Shown here: positions 42,826-50,349 of the stretch, one piece after another
Numbering within the stretch: the first letter of the stretch is position 1
Layout of the letters: every line of letters starts with the position of its first letter
DNA from: JBDTSW01 sp051004675
GTDB lineage: Bacteria > Actinomycetota > Thermoleophilia > Solirubrobacterales > 70-9
Assembly: GCA_051004675.1 (NCBI GenBank)
Contig: JBPCKC010000107.1
Location: 1 to 64,000 of the forward strand
Reading direction: 5' to 3'
Length of the DNA: 64,000 nucleotides
The notes under the pieces: model-generated
Seen by the model: the letters and a program-made list of their open reading frames with translations, nothing else
Told to the model about the DNA's origin: nothing
Database searches by the model: none
Made by a program: the position numbers and the translations under genes

Positions 42826-42866
42826 AGCGGGGGCAGGATTTGAACCTGCGACCTCCGGGTTATGAG
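42826..42866 (-). pseudogene. Second tRNA-fMet 3' half (att-like remnant)
   Basis: The same 41-bp block as at 40695 (acceptor 3' strand through T-arm to the CAT anticodon loop), followed by the same ATCGA and then divergence. Two copies 2.1 kb apart in direct orientation are consistent with an integrated or excisable unit. Confidence 0.78.
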
Positions 42867-42950
42867 ATCGAGCGCAAGCGCTGTCCTGGCCCACGCATAT
42901 GCGTCACCAGGCTTCGCCCAATGGCCTGAGTTGCGCTGGCTTGCGCGCAG

Positions 42951-42973
42951 ATTGATGCCCGAATTGATGCCCG
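42951..42973 (-). repeat. Doublet ATTGATGCCCG x2
   Basis: Two copies separated by one base, the same motif and spacing as 40820-40842. Confidence 0.65.
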
Positions 42974-43004
42974 CACACGCGGCCCGGCTCTATCGTGCGA
43001 CCCG

Positions 43005-43916
43005 ATGGCAGCGCATACAGAGACCGAGTACTGGCACGTAATCGTTAGCCCGAAGGCTGGAATCAAGAGGCCGCGGAGCGATGCGGTCGCCGTCGACAGG
43101 GATCGAGACTGGATAGAAGACAGGATTCTGCAGCCTCGCCGAGAGGGTGAGGCAATCGTCCTTCAGGGCCAGACGTTTGATTGGAATGAGATCGAGCGGG
43201 TCCGCATCACCGTTAGCCCTGTCCCCTCCGCTGAGCTCATAAACCACATCAAGGCGCATGATCGAGCCTCCCAAGTCGCTGTCCTCGGCGGCCCGAGCTA
43301 CGAGTGGCGTGCCGCCGCGGGCGCGAACGATGTGACGGATGACCTGATTGATGCACCAGCCGGGACAGTCATGGAGCAAGGGGCTGCGCCGGCTCGGGTC
43401 GACCCCAGGCGGGTGATGGTTGTCTACGGCCGAGACGGCGAAGCAAGGCGTGCAATGTTCGATTTCCTGCGAGCGCTGGGGCTCCAGCCCAGGGAGTGGA
43501 GCCAGCTGGTCGCCGACACGGAAAGCGCCGCTCCGTACATAGGACAGGTTCTAGAGAGCGCCTTCGAGAAGGCTGCCGCCGTCGTAGTCCTGCTTACGCC
43601 TGACGACGAGGCTCGGCTCCAAGACCATTTCCTCGAGGACGGTGATCCCGAATACGAGGGGAGACCGACCCCGCAGGCTCGGCCGAACGTCTTGTTCGAG
43701 GCTGGCATGGCGTTTGGGCTCCATCCGGACCGCACCATCCTTGTCGAGTTGGGCCAGCTGCGGCCGTTCAGCGACTTGGCGGGTCGACACGCAGTTCGAC
43801 TGGATGAGGGTAAAGCCGCACTTCGCGAGATCGCAAAGCGACTGAGGACTGCGGGTTGCGACCTCGACGAGAGTGGGGACGATTGGGCTGACCCGGAGCG
43901 GTTTCCGGCACGGTAG
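43005..43916 (+). CDS. TIR-like (PF10137-type) effector with N-terminal beta domain
   Basis: 303 aa. Residues about 1-115 form a domain (HVIVSPKAGIKRP, RILQPRREGEAIVLQGQTFD) of a type often found in front of toxin-like or TIR domains. Residues about 135-290 follow the TIR-like nucleotide-binding pattern: RRVMVVYGRDGEARRAMFDF at the start, AFEKAAAVVVLLTPDDEARL, and QARPNVLFEAGMAFGLHPDR with the conserved Glu and a phosphate-site Asn. In phage defence such domains cut NAD or bind cyclic nucleotides. ATG 43005 gives the full domain. It is the first gene of a cluster with a small protein and a GHKL ATPase. Confidence 0.78.
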   Translation: MAAHTETEYWHVIVSPKAGIKRPRSDAVAVDRDRDWIEDRILQPRREGEAIVLQGQTFDWNEIERVRITVSPVPSAELINHIKAHDRASQVAVLGGPSYEWRAAAGANDVTDDLIDAPAGTVMEQGAAPARVDPRRVMVVYGRDGEARRAMFDFLRALGLQPREWSQLVADTESAAPYIGQVLESAFEKAAAVVVLLTPDDEARLQDHFLEDGDPEYEGRPTPQARPNVLFEAGMAFGLHPDRTILVELGQLRPFSDLAGRHAVRLDEGKAALREIAKRLRTAGCDLDESGDDWADPERFPAR

Positions 43917-43920
43917 GCCT

Positions 43921-44301
43921 GTGACGCTCGACTTGGGACAACTGCTGCGTTTGAGGGGCATGATCCAGAGTGCTGCTGAATCCATCGAACCCGACGGCGA
44001 CGGAGCAGCGGCGCTCACGGAGAGCTACGAACGCCTACGGAGTCGCGTGCGTGAACTAGTCCAGGTCTCGGCCGCTGAACTCCAAGAGTTCGACGCGGCC
44101 TTCCCGCGCCTCGACGTGATCAACATTCCCGATCGCGAGCATCCGCGGAAGATGGCGATGCGGAAGCTGGCATATGCGCCTCAGGCCAAGCGCGCCCAAG
44201 TACTTCTCGGACAGCTCGCCGGATGGGTCAGCGGGCTGATTGAGGAGCTTGAGCTGGAGCAAAGACACCCGCCGGAAGCGGGACAGCGGGGGGGCACATG
44301 A
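43921..44301 (+). CDS. Small helical protein next to TIR-like gene
   Basis: 126 aa, largely alpha-helical (LRLRGMIQSAAESIEP, SYERLRSRVRELVQVSAAEL) with a Glu-rich end. GTG at 43921 lies four bases after the TIR-like stop, so they are one operon. No family is known to me. It may be an adaptor or immunity partner; this is inference. Confidence 0.6.
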   Translation: MTLDLGQLLRLRGMIQSAAESIEPDGDGAAALTESYERLRSRVRELVQVSAAELQEFDAAFPRLDVINIPDREHPRKMAMRKLAYAPQAKRAQVLLGQLAGWVSGLIEELELEQRHPPEAGQRGGT

Positions 44302-44400
44302 ACGCGTGAGCTGCTGACGGGAGACTGGGGAGAGTCAGCCGTCGCTGTGATCGAATCGCCACGGTACTTTCGGCCTGGCCCCGGGTGACGTCTTGAGCCA

Positions 44401-45837
44401 TTGCATGTGGGTCACCGGGAGAACGCCAACCGCATCAACCTAACCCCGATCCTAGAGTCGTTGTGCCCCCGCGAGCTCGCGGACCCGAGTCTTCTGAGGA
44501 CCGCAGGTGGTGTCGCGGCCTCCGGGCAGGCACGTATCGTCGTCTTCGTGGCGAGAGGCGGCGACAGGAGCTCCCTGCGAGCGGACGGGGATCGTCTCTA
44601 CTTTGGTAGCTCCGTCGCTCTCTCGGACGCCGTGGCGTGTCGAAGGGCGACCCGCGCTGGGTCGAGGCGAGGCCAGACCGGGTTCACATTCGACTTTTCG
44701 AGAACCACCTACGCATCGCACCTCGCGATGGCACAGCTGGTCGTTCATGCCGAGGCATGTCGACGACGGGACATGCACTTCGACGTGATCGATCCAAAGG
44801 ATCGGACGATGAGACGGATCTTCGAGAACAGCAACTGGGCGCATCACCTGAGTCCGGTGAACTATGAGCCCCGCGAGGACATTCCTGCGACCTGGTTGCC
44901 GGTAATGCGCTACACGACGGACGAGGAGCTCCTGCGGCTAGTCGACGGGACCCTGTGGGTGGTATTGGGACAAGCCACGATCAAGCGGTCAGCTCTGCAC
45001 GGTTTGGAGTGGGCGCTGAATGAAATGGCGGACAATGTCTTTCAGCACGCTGATTCGCCGCACGGTGGGCTGATCGCAGTCATGGTCGCGGCTAAGCGGA
45101 GCAGGATCCAGTTCGTCGTTGCCGACTCGGGCCGGGGTATCCCCGACTCCATACGAACCGGTCACGAAGACCTCGACACCGATCCCAAAGCCCTGAGACA
45201 CGCGATGAAGCAGGGTGTGACACGAGATCGCTCCGTGGGAGCTGGCAACGGCCTTGCGGGAGCCCTTCGTATCGCCACGGCGACAAACGGGCGTTTCTCA
45301 TTGTTTTCGGGACGGGGTCTCCTAGTTGCCCAAGCCGACCGCCCGCGACCCACCGCACGATCCTGGAGCGAAACCAGTGCCCTGGAGGGCACAGTGGTCT
45401 CGTTCGAAATGGATGTTCATCGCGACTTCGACCTCGAAGCGGCTTTACTCGAGGACGGAATCTCGATAGCTGATTGGGACTACCTAGACGCCACATACGA
45501 GCCAGATGATCATGACATCCGCCTGCTTGTAGTCGACGAGGTGACGAGTACCGCTACGAGAGTCGGCGGCGAGCCACTACGCCGCAAAGCGCGCAACCTC
45601 GTAAGCGCCCATCCCTCCGCGAAGGTGGTTCTTGACTTCGCGGGCGTTGATCGCGTCACTTCAAGCTTCGCTGACGAGGTCGTTGGGAAGCTGCTAGTGA
45701 GTCTTGGTCCATCGCGCTTTGGCGAGCGAGTTGTCCTTGAGGGACTCGATGAGGGCTTGGTTCAGGGCCAGGTGAAGAGAGTTCTCACTCAGCGCAGCGA
45801 CGAGGCTCGCATGCGACGACGCGAAAAGTTGCGATGA
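44401..45837 (+). CDS. GHKL-type ATPase with C-terminal STAS-like DUF4325 domain
   Basis: 478 aa. The N-terminal part is strand-helix (FDFSRTTYASHLAMAQLVVHA). The central HATPase region has N-box NEMADNVFQHA near 208, G1 VADSGRGIPDSIR near 240 and G2 GAGNGLAGAL near 280. The end is a STAS-like DUF4325 segment (VVLDFAGVDRVTSSFADEVV). No histidine-kinase H-box or response regulator is adjacent, so it is an ATP-dependent switch rather than a classical sensor. Start TTG at 44401 is uncertain. It lies 99 bp after the helical gene and may share its promoter. Confidence 0.72.
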   Translation: MHVGHRENANRINLTPILESLCPRELADPSLLRTAGGVAASGQARIVVFVARGGDRSSLRADGDRLYFGSSVALSDAVACRRATRAGSRRGQTGFTFDFSRTTYASHLAMAQLVVHAEACRRRDMHFDVIDPKDRTMRRIFENSNWAHHLSPVNYEPREDIPATWLPVMRYTTDEELLRLVDGTLWVVLGQATIKRSALHGLEWALNEMADNVFQHADSPHGGLIAVMVAAKRSRIQFVVADSGRGIPDSIRTGHEDLDTDPKALRHAMKQGVTRDRSVGAGNGLAGALRIATATNGRFSLFSGRGLLVAQADRPRPTARSWSETSALEGTVVSFEMDVHRDFDLEAALLEDGISIADWDYLDATYEPDDHDIRLLVVDEVTSTATRVGGEPLRRKARNLVSAHPSAKVVLDFAGVDRVTSSFADEVVGKLLVSLGPSRFGERVVLEGLDEGLVQGQVKRVLTQRSDEARMRRREKLR

Positions 45838-45864
45838 GGCTAGGGTCGGGCTCAGTCGCTTAGC

Positions 45865-45882
45865 CGCTTTTCGTCCAAAGCG
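45865..45882 (-). repeat. 18-bp hairpin repeat, GGACG-loop type, at right end
   Basis: On the minus strand CGCTTTGGACGAAAAGCG, identical to the copies at 18883 and 20075 more than 25 kb away. It lies 28 bp after the stop of the GHKL gene. Confidence 0.8.
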
Positions 45883-46146
45883 CTAGCCCGCCCAGCGCAG
45901 GGGCTCGTGGCTAACGCAACCGCTCCCCCCGACCTTCTCGGCAGTCGTCGCCGTCCTGATCAATGAGGGAGATCAACCCGCTCGTGGGTACGCCCACGGC
46001 GCCGCGATGGCCCTCTAGCGGCCAAGCGCCCCGTTAGCAGTCCGGCCGTCAGGAGCATCACCCCCTCCGGCCACCGGGCTTCTACCCGGCCGGAGGGAGT
46101 TTGGGGGCGGCGATCGCGTCGTCAGCGATCGTCTTCTGCGCGGAGC

Positions 46147-46167
46147 ATTGTCCCGTCGGCTGTCCCG
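46147..46167 (-). repeat. ATTGTCCCGTCGGCTGTCCCG doublet near right boundary
   Basis: Two related 8-9-mers near the right att end, similar in sequence to the doublet at 18451. Inference: accessory recombination site or recombinase-gene tail. Confidence 0.35.
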
Positions 46168-46187
46168 CGGGCGCCCCTCGAACGACG

Positions 46188-46210
46188 AAACCCGCCTGGA
46201 AGGCGGGTTT
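46188..46210 (-). terminator. Hairpin terminator of tRNA-Glu
   Basis: AAACCCGCCT-GGA-AGGCGGGTTT, a 10-bp stem directly downstream of the tRNA on the minus strand, ending in TTT. It is related to the hairpin at 18305. Confidence 0.75.
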
Positions 46211-46213
46211 CTG

Positions 46214-46236
46214 AGGCACCGCTACGGGGATTCGAA
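46214..46236 (-). repeat. Right att: 23 bp within the intact tRNA-Glu 3' end
   Basis: Identical to 18333-18355. It overlaps the acceptor 3' strand and the T-arm of tRNA-Glu, so integration leaves the tRNA intact. Confidence 0.82.
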
Positions 46237-46289
46237 CCCCGGTTTCCGGACTGAGAATCCGGCGTCCTAGTCCCCTAGACGATAGCGGC
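46217..46289 (-). tRNA. tRNA-Glu (anticodon CTC)
   Basis: 73 nt. Minus strand: acceptor 5' GCCGCTA pairs with 3' TAGCGGT. The D-arm, the anticodon arm CCGGA-TTCTCAG-TCCGG and the T-arm CCGGGGTTCGAATCCCCG are all present. Anticodon CTC reads GAG. CCA is not encoded. It is the integration target of the island. Confidence 0.95.
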
Positions 46290-46343
46290 GCGGGGGGGCG
46301 CGATCTTAGCAATGGGCACCCGGCCGATTCGGGCCTGAAACAG

Positions 46344-46427
46344 TGCGGCTGAGAGGATTCGAACCTCCACGAGCTTTCGCCCACATGCACCTGAAGCATG
46401 CGTGTCTGCCAGTTCCACCACAGCCGC
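46344..46427 (-). tRNA. tRNA-Leu (anticodon CAG)
   Basis: 84 nt with a long variable arm, as expected for Leu. Acceptor GCGGCTG pairs with CAGCCGC, the anticodon loop TTCAGGT gives CAG, and the T-arm is GGAGGTTCGAATCCTCT. CCA is not encoded. Confidence 0.95.
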
Positions 46428-46500
46428 GTGGGGACCAGAAAACCTAGCGGCTCATCGGTCGGTCGGCGCGAAACGCCGGGTCGTGCAGCACAATTCCTGG

Positions 46501-47598
46501 ATGACGTCCGCGAACGGCCGGTCACCGACGCCGCGGGTCGGGCTCGTGCTCGGCGCCGGCGGCATCCAGGGGGGCGCGTGGCTTACCGGCGGCCTCGACG
46601 CATTGGCGAGCGAGACGGGCTGGGACCCGGGCTCGGCTGACGTCATCGTCGGCACCTCGGCGGGCTCGATGATCGGTTCGCTGGTCGCCTCCGGGCTGCC
46701 GCCGTGGTTCATGGTCGCCCACTCGGCCGGCGAGAGCTTCGAGGGAGTCGTCGACGCGACGGGCGAGCCCGCCTCCGATGCCGACCGCGCTGCCGGGGCG
46801 ATCTTCCGCCTCGAGCGCGCCTGGCCGCCGATTGGCCCGGGCTCCTGGAGCCTGGCCCTCCGCTCGCTGGCCGGCCTGCGCCGCTACACGCCCACCGCGG
46901 CGGTCGCTGGCTGGATTCCCCGCGGCTTCATCTCGACCGACCCCCTCAGGGACATCGTCCGCCGCGTCGTTCCCCACGGCTGGTCGCCGCACCCAAACCT
47001 CTGGATCGTCGCCTGCGACTACGCAACCGGGCGGCGCGTCGCGTTCGGCCGCGGGGGCAGCCCGCCCGTCGAGCTGGCCGACGCCGTCGCGGCGTCGTGC
47101 GCGATCCCCGGCTTCTACCACCCGGTCGAGATCGGCGGCCGCCGTTACGTGGACGGCGGCATGTACTCCACGTCCAACCTCGACATCGTCCGCGACGAGG
47201 AGCTGGACGTCGTCATCTGCCTCAACCCCACCTCCTCGCTGCACCCCACGCGGGCGTGGAACCCGGGCGAGTGGATCAACCGCCTGGTCCGCGACGGCAC
47301 GGGGCGGCGCCTGGGCCACGAGGCGCGAAAGCTGCGTGAGCGAGGCACCGACGTCGTCCTCGTCCAGCCCACCAGCGAGGACCTCGAAGCGATGGGCCCG
47401 AACCTGATGAGCCGCCGTAACCGCCAGCGCACGATCGAGGTCGCGCGCCACACGGTCGCCGAGCAGCTGCGCGGCGAGCAGGCTCGCGCGGCGATCGCGT
47501 CGCTTCCCGCCGGCCGCCCCGAGAAGGTCAGCCGACCCACCTCTCCTCCTGAGGAGTGGCCCGATTTGCTGGAGCTCTCGGGCCTGCAATCGGCGTGA
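46501..47598 (+). CDS. Patatin-like phospholipase
   Basis: 365 aa. Catalytic features are clear: oxyanion-hole GLVLGAGGIQGG near residue 18, nucleophile motif GTSAGSMIG near 52 and DGGMYSTSN (the dyad Asp) near 220. Patatin-like lipases hydrolyse phospholipid acyl chains or act in lipid turnover. ATG at 46501 is chosen because the catalytic glycine-rich loop starts 12 residues later; a longer upstream frame overlaps the tRNA-Leu region. It is cytoplasmic, as no signal peptide is visible. Confidence 0.93.
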   Translation: MTSANGRSPTPRVGLVLGAGGIQGGAWLTGGLDALASETGWDPGSADVIVGTSAGSMIGSLVASGLPPWFMVAHSAGESFEGVVDATGEPASDADRAAGAIFRLERAWPPIGPGSWSLALRSLAGLRRYTPTAAVAGWIPRGFISTDPLRDIVRRVVPHGWSPHPNLWIVACDYATGRRVAFGRGGSPPVELADAVAASCAIPGFYHPVEIGGRRYVDGGMYSTSNLDIVRDEELDVVICLNPTSSLHPTRAWNPGEWINRLVRDGTGRRLGHEARKLRERGTDVVLVQPTSEDLEAMGPNLMSRRNRQRTIEVARHTVAEQLRGEQARAAIASLPAGRPEKVSRPTSPPEEWPDLLELSGLQSA

Positions 47599-47668
47599 GT
47601 TGCGGCGGCTCCGGGCCACCAGCGCGAGGTATAGGGTGGGCCTCCAAGCACCCGATCAGGAGTAGGGA

Positions 47669-47866
47669 ATGGCAACCGGAACGGTGAAATGGTTCAACGA
47701 CGAGAAGCGCTTCGGCTTCATCACGCCCGACGACGGCGGCAAGGATCTCTTCGTGCACCAGAGCGGCATCGCCCAGGGCAGCACCCTGGAGGAGGGCGCC
47801 AAGGTCTCCTACGAGGCCGAGGACTCTGACCGCGGCCCCAAGGCCGTCAACGTAACGCCCGGGTAG
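47669..47866 (+). CDS. Cold-shock protein (CspA family)
   Basis: 65 aa, a complete OB-fold cold-shock domain: TGTVKWFNDEKRFGFI with RNP1, DLFVHQSGI with RNP2, and the Glu-rich end. It binds single-stranded RNA/DNA and melts secondary structure. AGGAGTAGGG Shine-Dalgarno just upstream. Stand-alone gene. Confidence 0.97.
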   Translation: MATGTVKWFNDEKRFGFITPDDGGKDLFVHQSGIAQGSTLEEGAKVSYEAEDSDRGPKAVNVTPG

Positions 47867-47905
47867 CGCCGCCGGCGCGCGCCGCACACACGCGCTCCGG
47901 TCGCC

Positions 47906-48691
47906 TCAGTCGATCAGGGTCTTCGTCATCTGGCGGATGGCGAGGCGCCACATCACCAGCAAGAACGCGACCAGGGCCGCCACGCGCAAAAGGTCGGTCG
48001 CCTCGAACCCGAAGGCCGCGTGGCGCACCAGCTCCACGAGCTGGTAGAGCGGGTTCAGGTTCGCGAGCGCCTGGATCCCCTCGGGGAGCTGGTCGATCGG
48101 GAAGAACGTCCCCGCGACGAGGAAGAGCGGGGTTACCACCAGCGTCGTCACGTAGCTGAACTGGTCGATCTTGTCGACCGTGCCCGCGACGGCAATCCCG
48201 AAACCCGCGAAGCCGAGGGCGGTGATGAAACAAAAGAACGGGACGAGCAGCATGCCCCAGGCGGGGTCGAGGCCGAAGCCCATCGCGACCAGCAGGGGAA
48301 AGCATCCGTAGAACCCCGCTCGGATCCCGATCCAGAGCATCTCGGCGCTCACGAGCTCCTCGACGGAGACCGGCGCGGCCAGGATGGCGTCGTAGGTGTT
48401 CTGAAAGCGGTGCTTGACGAAGGTTCCGAACATCGCGGGGAAAACGCTCGCGAAGATCACGGCCGTTGCCACCATCCCGGTGCCGACGAACTCGACGTAC
48501 TCGAGGCCACCCACGCCGTCGACGAGAGTGGACCCGAGCCCCAGGCCGAAGGCGAGCAGGTAGATGATGGGCTCGAGGACGCTCGAGAAGGTGGTGCTCT
48601 TCCAGAAGGTCCGGAAGTTCGCGACCTCACGGCTCATGATCCCCGTGATCGCGGCCGGGTCCAGGCGCCTTACGCGCACCTCCTCGGTCAT
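47906..48691 (-). CDS. ABC-2 type exporter permease
   Basis: 261 aa, six hydrophobic segments in the ABC-2 pattern (EPIIYLLAFGLGLGS, VATAVIFASVFPAMFG, LVVTPLFLVAGTFFPID, LNPLYQLVELVRHAAFGF). It is similar to NodJ/drug-exporter permeases. ATG at 48691 overlaps the ATPase stop (ATGA). With the ATPase it forms a two-component efflux or lipid/polysaccharide exporter; the substrate is unknown. Confidence 0.92.
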   Translation of the reverse strand: MTEEVRVRRLDPAAITGIMSREVANFRTFWKSTTFSSVLEPIIYLLAFGLGLGSTLVDGVGGLEYVEFVGTGMVATAVIFASVFPAMFGTFVKHRFQNTYDAILAAPVSVEELVSAEMLWIGIRAGFYGCFPLLVAMGFGLDPAWGMLLVPFFCFITALGFAGFGIAVAGTVDKIDQFSYVTTLVVTPLFLVAGTFFPIDQLPEGIQALANLNPLYQLVELVRHAAFGFEATDLLRVAALVAFLLVMWRLAIRQMTKTLID

Positions 48692-49596
48692 TCCGCCTCC
48701 TCCCCCGTGAGCAGCACGAACACGTCCTCCAGCGAGGCCGCACGTCGGATCGCGTCGTCGGGGACCGCACCGTCGGTGGCGCGCTCCGCGCCGACCACCG
48801 CGATCGCCGGGCCCGCCGGGCGCACCTTGAGCCCCTGGGCCTCGGCGCGCCGCCGCGCCTCGGCGAGGTGGTCGGGCGGCCCGTAGATCTCCGCGGTCTG
48901 CGAGCCGGCGTGCTCGGCCACGAGGTCGGCCGGCCGGCCGCGGGCGATGATCTTGCCCTTCGTCATCAGCGCCACCTCGTCGGCCAGGCGCTCGGCCTCC
49001 TCGATGTAGTGCGTGGACATCAAGATCGTCGACCCGCGTGTTCGTAAGCCGTCGATCAGCGTCCACATCTCCGTGCGGATCTGCGGGTCCAGGCCCACGG
49101 TCGGCTCGTCCAGGAGCAGCAGGTTCGGCTCGTGCACCAGCCCACGAGCGAGCAGCAGGCGCCGGCGCATGCCTCCGGAGAGCTTGTCGACCGGGTCGTC
49201 GCGGCGCTCGGTGAGGCGGGCCAGGGCGAGGGTCCGGTCGACCGCCGCCGGCACGTCCTTGACCCGGTAGAGCCGGGCGAACACCGCGAGGTTGTCATGC
49301 ACGGTGACGTCGATGTCGAGGTTGTCGAGCTGAGGCACGACCCCCATCCGGGCGCGCGCCTCCTTCGATTGCGAGGGCAGCTCGTAGCCCAGAACCCGCA
49401 ACTCGCCCTCGTCGGCGATGGCCTGCCCAGTCAGCATGCGCATCGTGGTGGACTTGCCGGCCCCGTTCGGCCCCAGCAACCCCAGGCAGATCCCGGCCGG
49501 AACGTCGAGGTCGAGACCGTCGACGGCAGTGATCTCATCGAAGCGCTTGACGACGCCACGGAGCTCGATTGCGTTGCCCGCTCCCACGGCGGACAC
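48688..49596 (-). CDS. ABC-2 type exporter ATP-binding protein
   Basis: 302 aa. Walker A GPNGAGKSTTM near 45, signature LSGGMRRRLLLARGL near 138, Walker B LLLLDEPTVGLDP, H-loop MSTHYIEEAE. A C-terminal regulatory domain follows, as in DrrA-type drug exporters. GTG at 49596 is chosen because the domain starts six residues later; an ATG-type start further upstream adds sequence that looks non-coding. It is transcribed with the permease. Confidence 0.93.
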   Translation of the reverse strand: MSAVGAGNAIELRGVVKRFDEITAVDGLDLDVPAGICLGLLGPNGAGKSTTMRMLTGQAIADEGELRVLGYELPSQSKEARARMGVVPQLDNLDIDVTVHDNLAVFARLYRVKDVPAAVDRTLALARLTERRDDPVDKLSGGMRRRLLLARGLVHEPNLLLLDEPTVGLDPQIRTEMWTLIDGLRTRGSTILMSTHYIEEAERLADEVALMTKGKIIARGRPADLVAEHAGSQTAEIYGPPDHLAEARRRAEAQGLKVRPAGPAIAVVGAERATDGAVPDDAIRRAASLEDVFVLLTGEEAE

Positions 49597-49658
49597 GGTA
49601 CTCAGGCGGTCACACAACGACCGTGGTGGGCCTGCCAAGCTTGGGCCAGGGAGCCGTC

Positions 49659-50279
49659 GTGCGCAAGTCAATGTTGATCGGCATCGTCATCCTCGTCCTC
49701 ACGGTCGTCCTCGTGGGCGCCCAGCTATTCGTCGCCGAGCTCGGCGAGCGGAAGATCGAGGAGCGACTCACCGAGGGCGGCGGCGAGGCGGCGGTCACGC
49801 TGAGCGCAACGCCGGCGGTCCGTCTGCTGTTCGGCGACGGCGACCGGATCGAGGTCCGGGGCTCGGCGCTCGACCTGGACCTCGAGACCGAGGACCCCGA
49901 GGTCCTGGACCGGCTCGACGGGTTCGAAGAAGTGGATGTGGCCCTCGAGGACTTCCGCGCGGGCCCGTTCGACGTGGCGAGCTTCGGAATGTCCCGGGAG
50001 GGCGACGGGCCTTACTCGGTGCGTTCGGCCAGCTCGACGACCGCCGCCGACCTGGTGGACTACGGCGCGGACGCGCTCGGGCTCGCCGGCGGGCCCCTGC
50101 TGCGCTTCTTCGCGGGCCGCGCGCCGCTGGGCACCCGCCAGATCCCGATCGACGTGGAGATGGAGATGGAGTCCGACGACGGCCGGATTCGCGTGGTCTC
50201 CGGCACCGGCACCGTCGCGGGCTATCCCACCGGGCCGCTGGCGCAGTTCATCACCGCCGCCATCGTGGCGCGCCTCTAG
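49659..50279 (+). CDS. Membrane-anchored DUF2993 (LmeA-like) lipid-associated protein
   Basis: 206 aa. A single N-terminal helix (MLIGIVILVLTVVLVGAQLF) and an extracytoplasmic beta-rich domain with the DUF2993 pattern (TPAVRLLFGDGDRIEVRG, GTRQIPIDVEMEMESDDGRI). Related proteins (LmeA) act on mannosyl-phosphatidylinositol lipids of actinobacterial envelopes. The start is GTG 49659; an ATG at 49671 is possible. Convergent with the next gene. Confidence 0.72.
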   Translation: MRKSMLIGIVILVLTVVLVGAQLFVAELGERKIEERLTEGGGEAAVTLSATPAVRLLFGDGDRIEVRGSALDLDLETEDPEVLDRLDGFEEVDVALEDFRAGPFDVASFGMSREGDGPYSVRSASSTTAADLVDYGADALGLAGGPLLRFFAGRAPLGTRQIPIDVEMEMESDDGRIRVVSGTGTVAGYPTGPLAQFITAAIVARL

Positions 50280-50300
50280 CTGCCGTGCTCACCCAGTCAG

Positions 50301-50339
50301 TTGTCACCTGAAGGTCGCTGAGCGACCCTGAGGTGACAA
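50301..50339. terminator. 39-bp palindrome between convergent genes
   Basis: TTGTCACCT...AGGTGACAA with an inner GGTCGCT/AGCGACC stem. It lies between the stops of 50279 (+) and 50350 (-), so it could act as a bidirectional terminator. A relative with the same outer arms occurs at 57225. Confidence 0.6.
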
Positions 50340-50349
50340 CGGACGGGAT

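Larger units (their letters stand above)
42701..43004. other. 304-bp interval with second att-like remnant
   Basis: It holds one ATTGATGCCCG (42751), a hairpin terminator, the second tRNA-fMet 3' half and a doublet (42951). No gene is seen. It serves as the upstream region of the TIR-like operon. Confidence 0.6.
45838..46216. other. 379-bp non-coding right end of the island
   Basis: It holds an inverted hairpin repeat (45865), a weak doublet (46147) and the tRNA-Glu terminator (46188). No gene is seen. Confidence 0.6.
18333..46236. mobile_element. About 27.9-kb integrative island inserted at tRNA-Glu(CTC)
   Basis: The island is bounded by a 23-bp direct repeat of the tRNA-Glu 3' end, with the intact tRNA at its right edge. 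It carries its own tyrosine integrase (24625-25851) and an excisionase-like gene. The cargo comprises a small-gene array with dispersed hairpin repeats, an OLD nuclease, a second recombinase-like operon, RmuC, a caspase-like operon, type I RM and a TIR/ATPase operon. No conjugation or structural phage genes are visible, so it is best called an integrative (mobilisable or satellite-like) element. It appears composite, because two tRNA-fMet 3' halves occur inside it. Confidence 0.75.

Noticed and set aside
40695..42866. Functional tRNA genes at 40695 and 42826
   Set aside because: Only the 3' half of tRNA-fMet is present; the D-arm and the 5' acceptor strand are missing.
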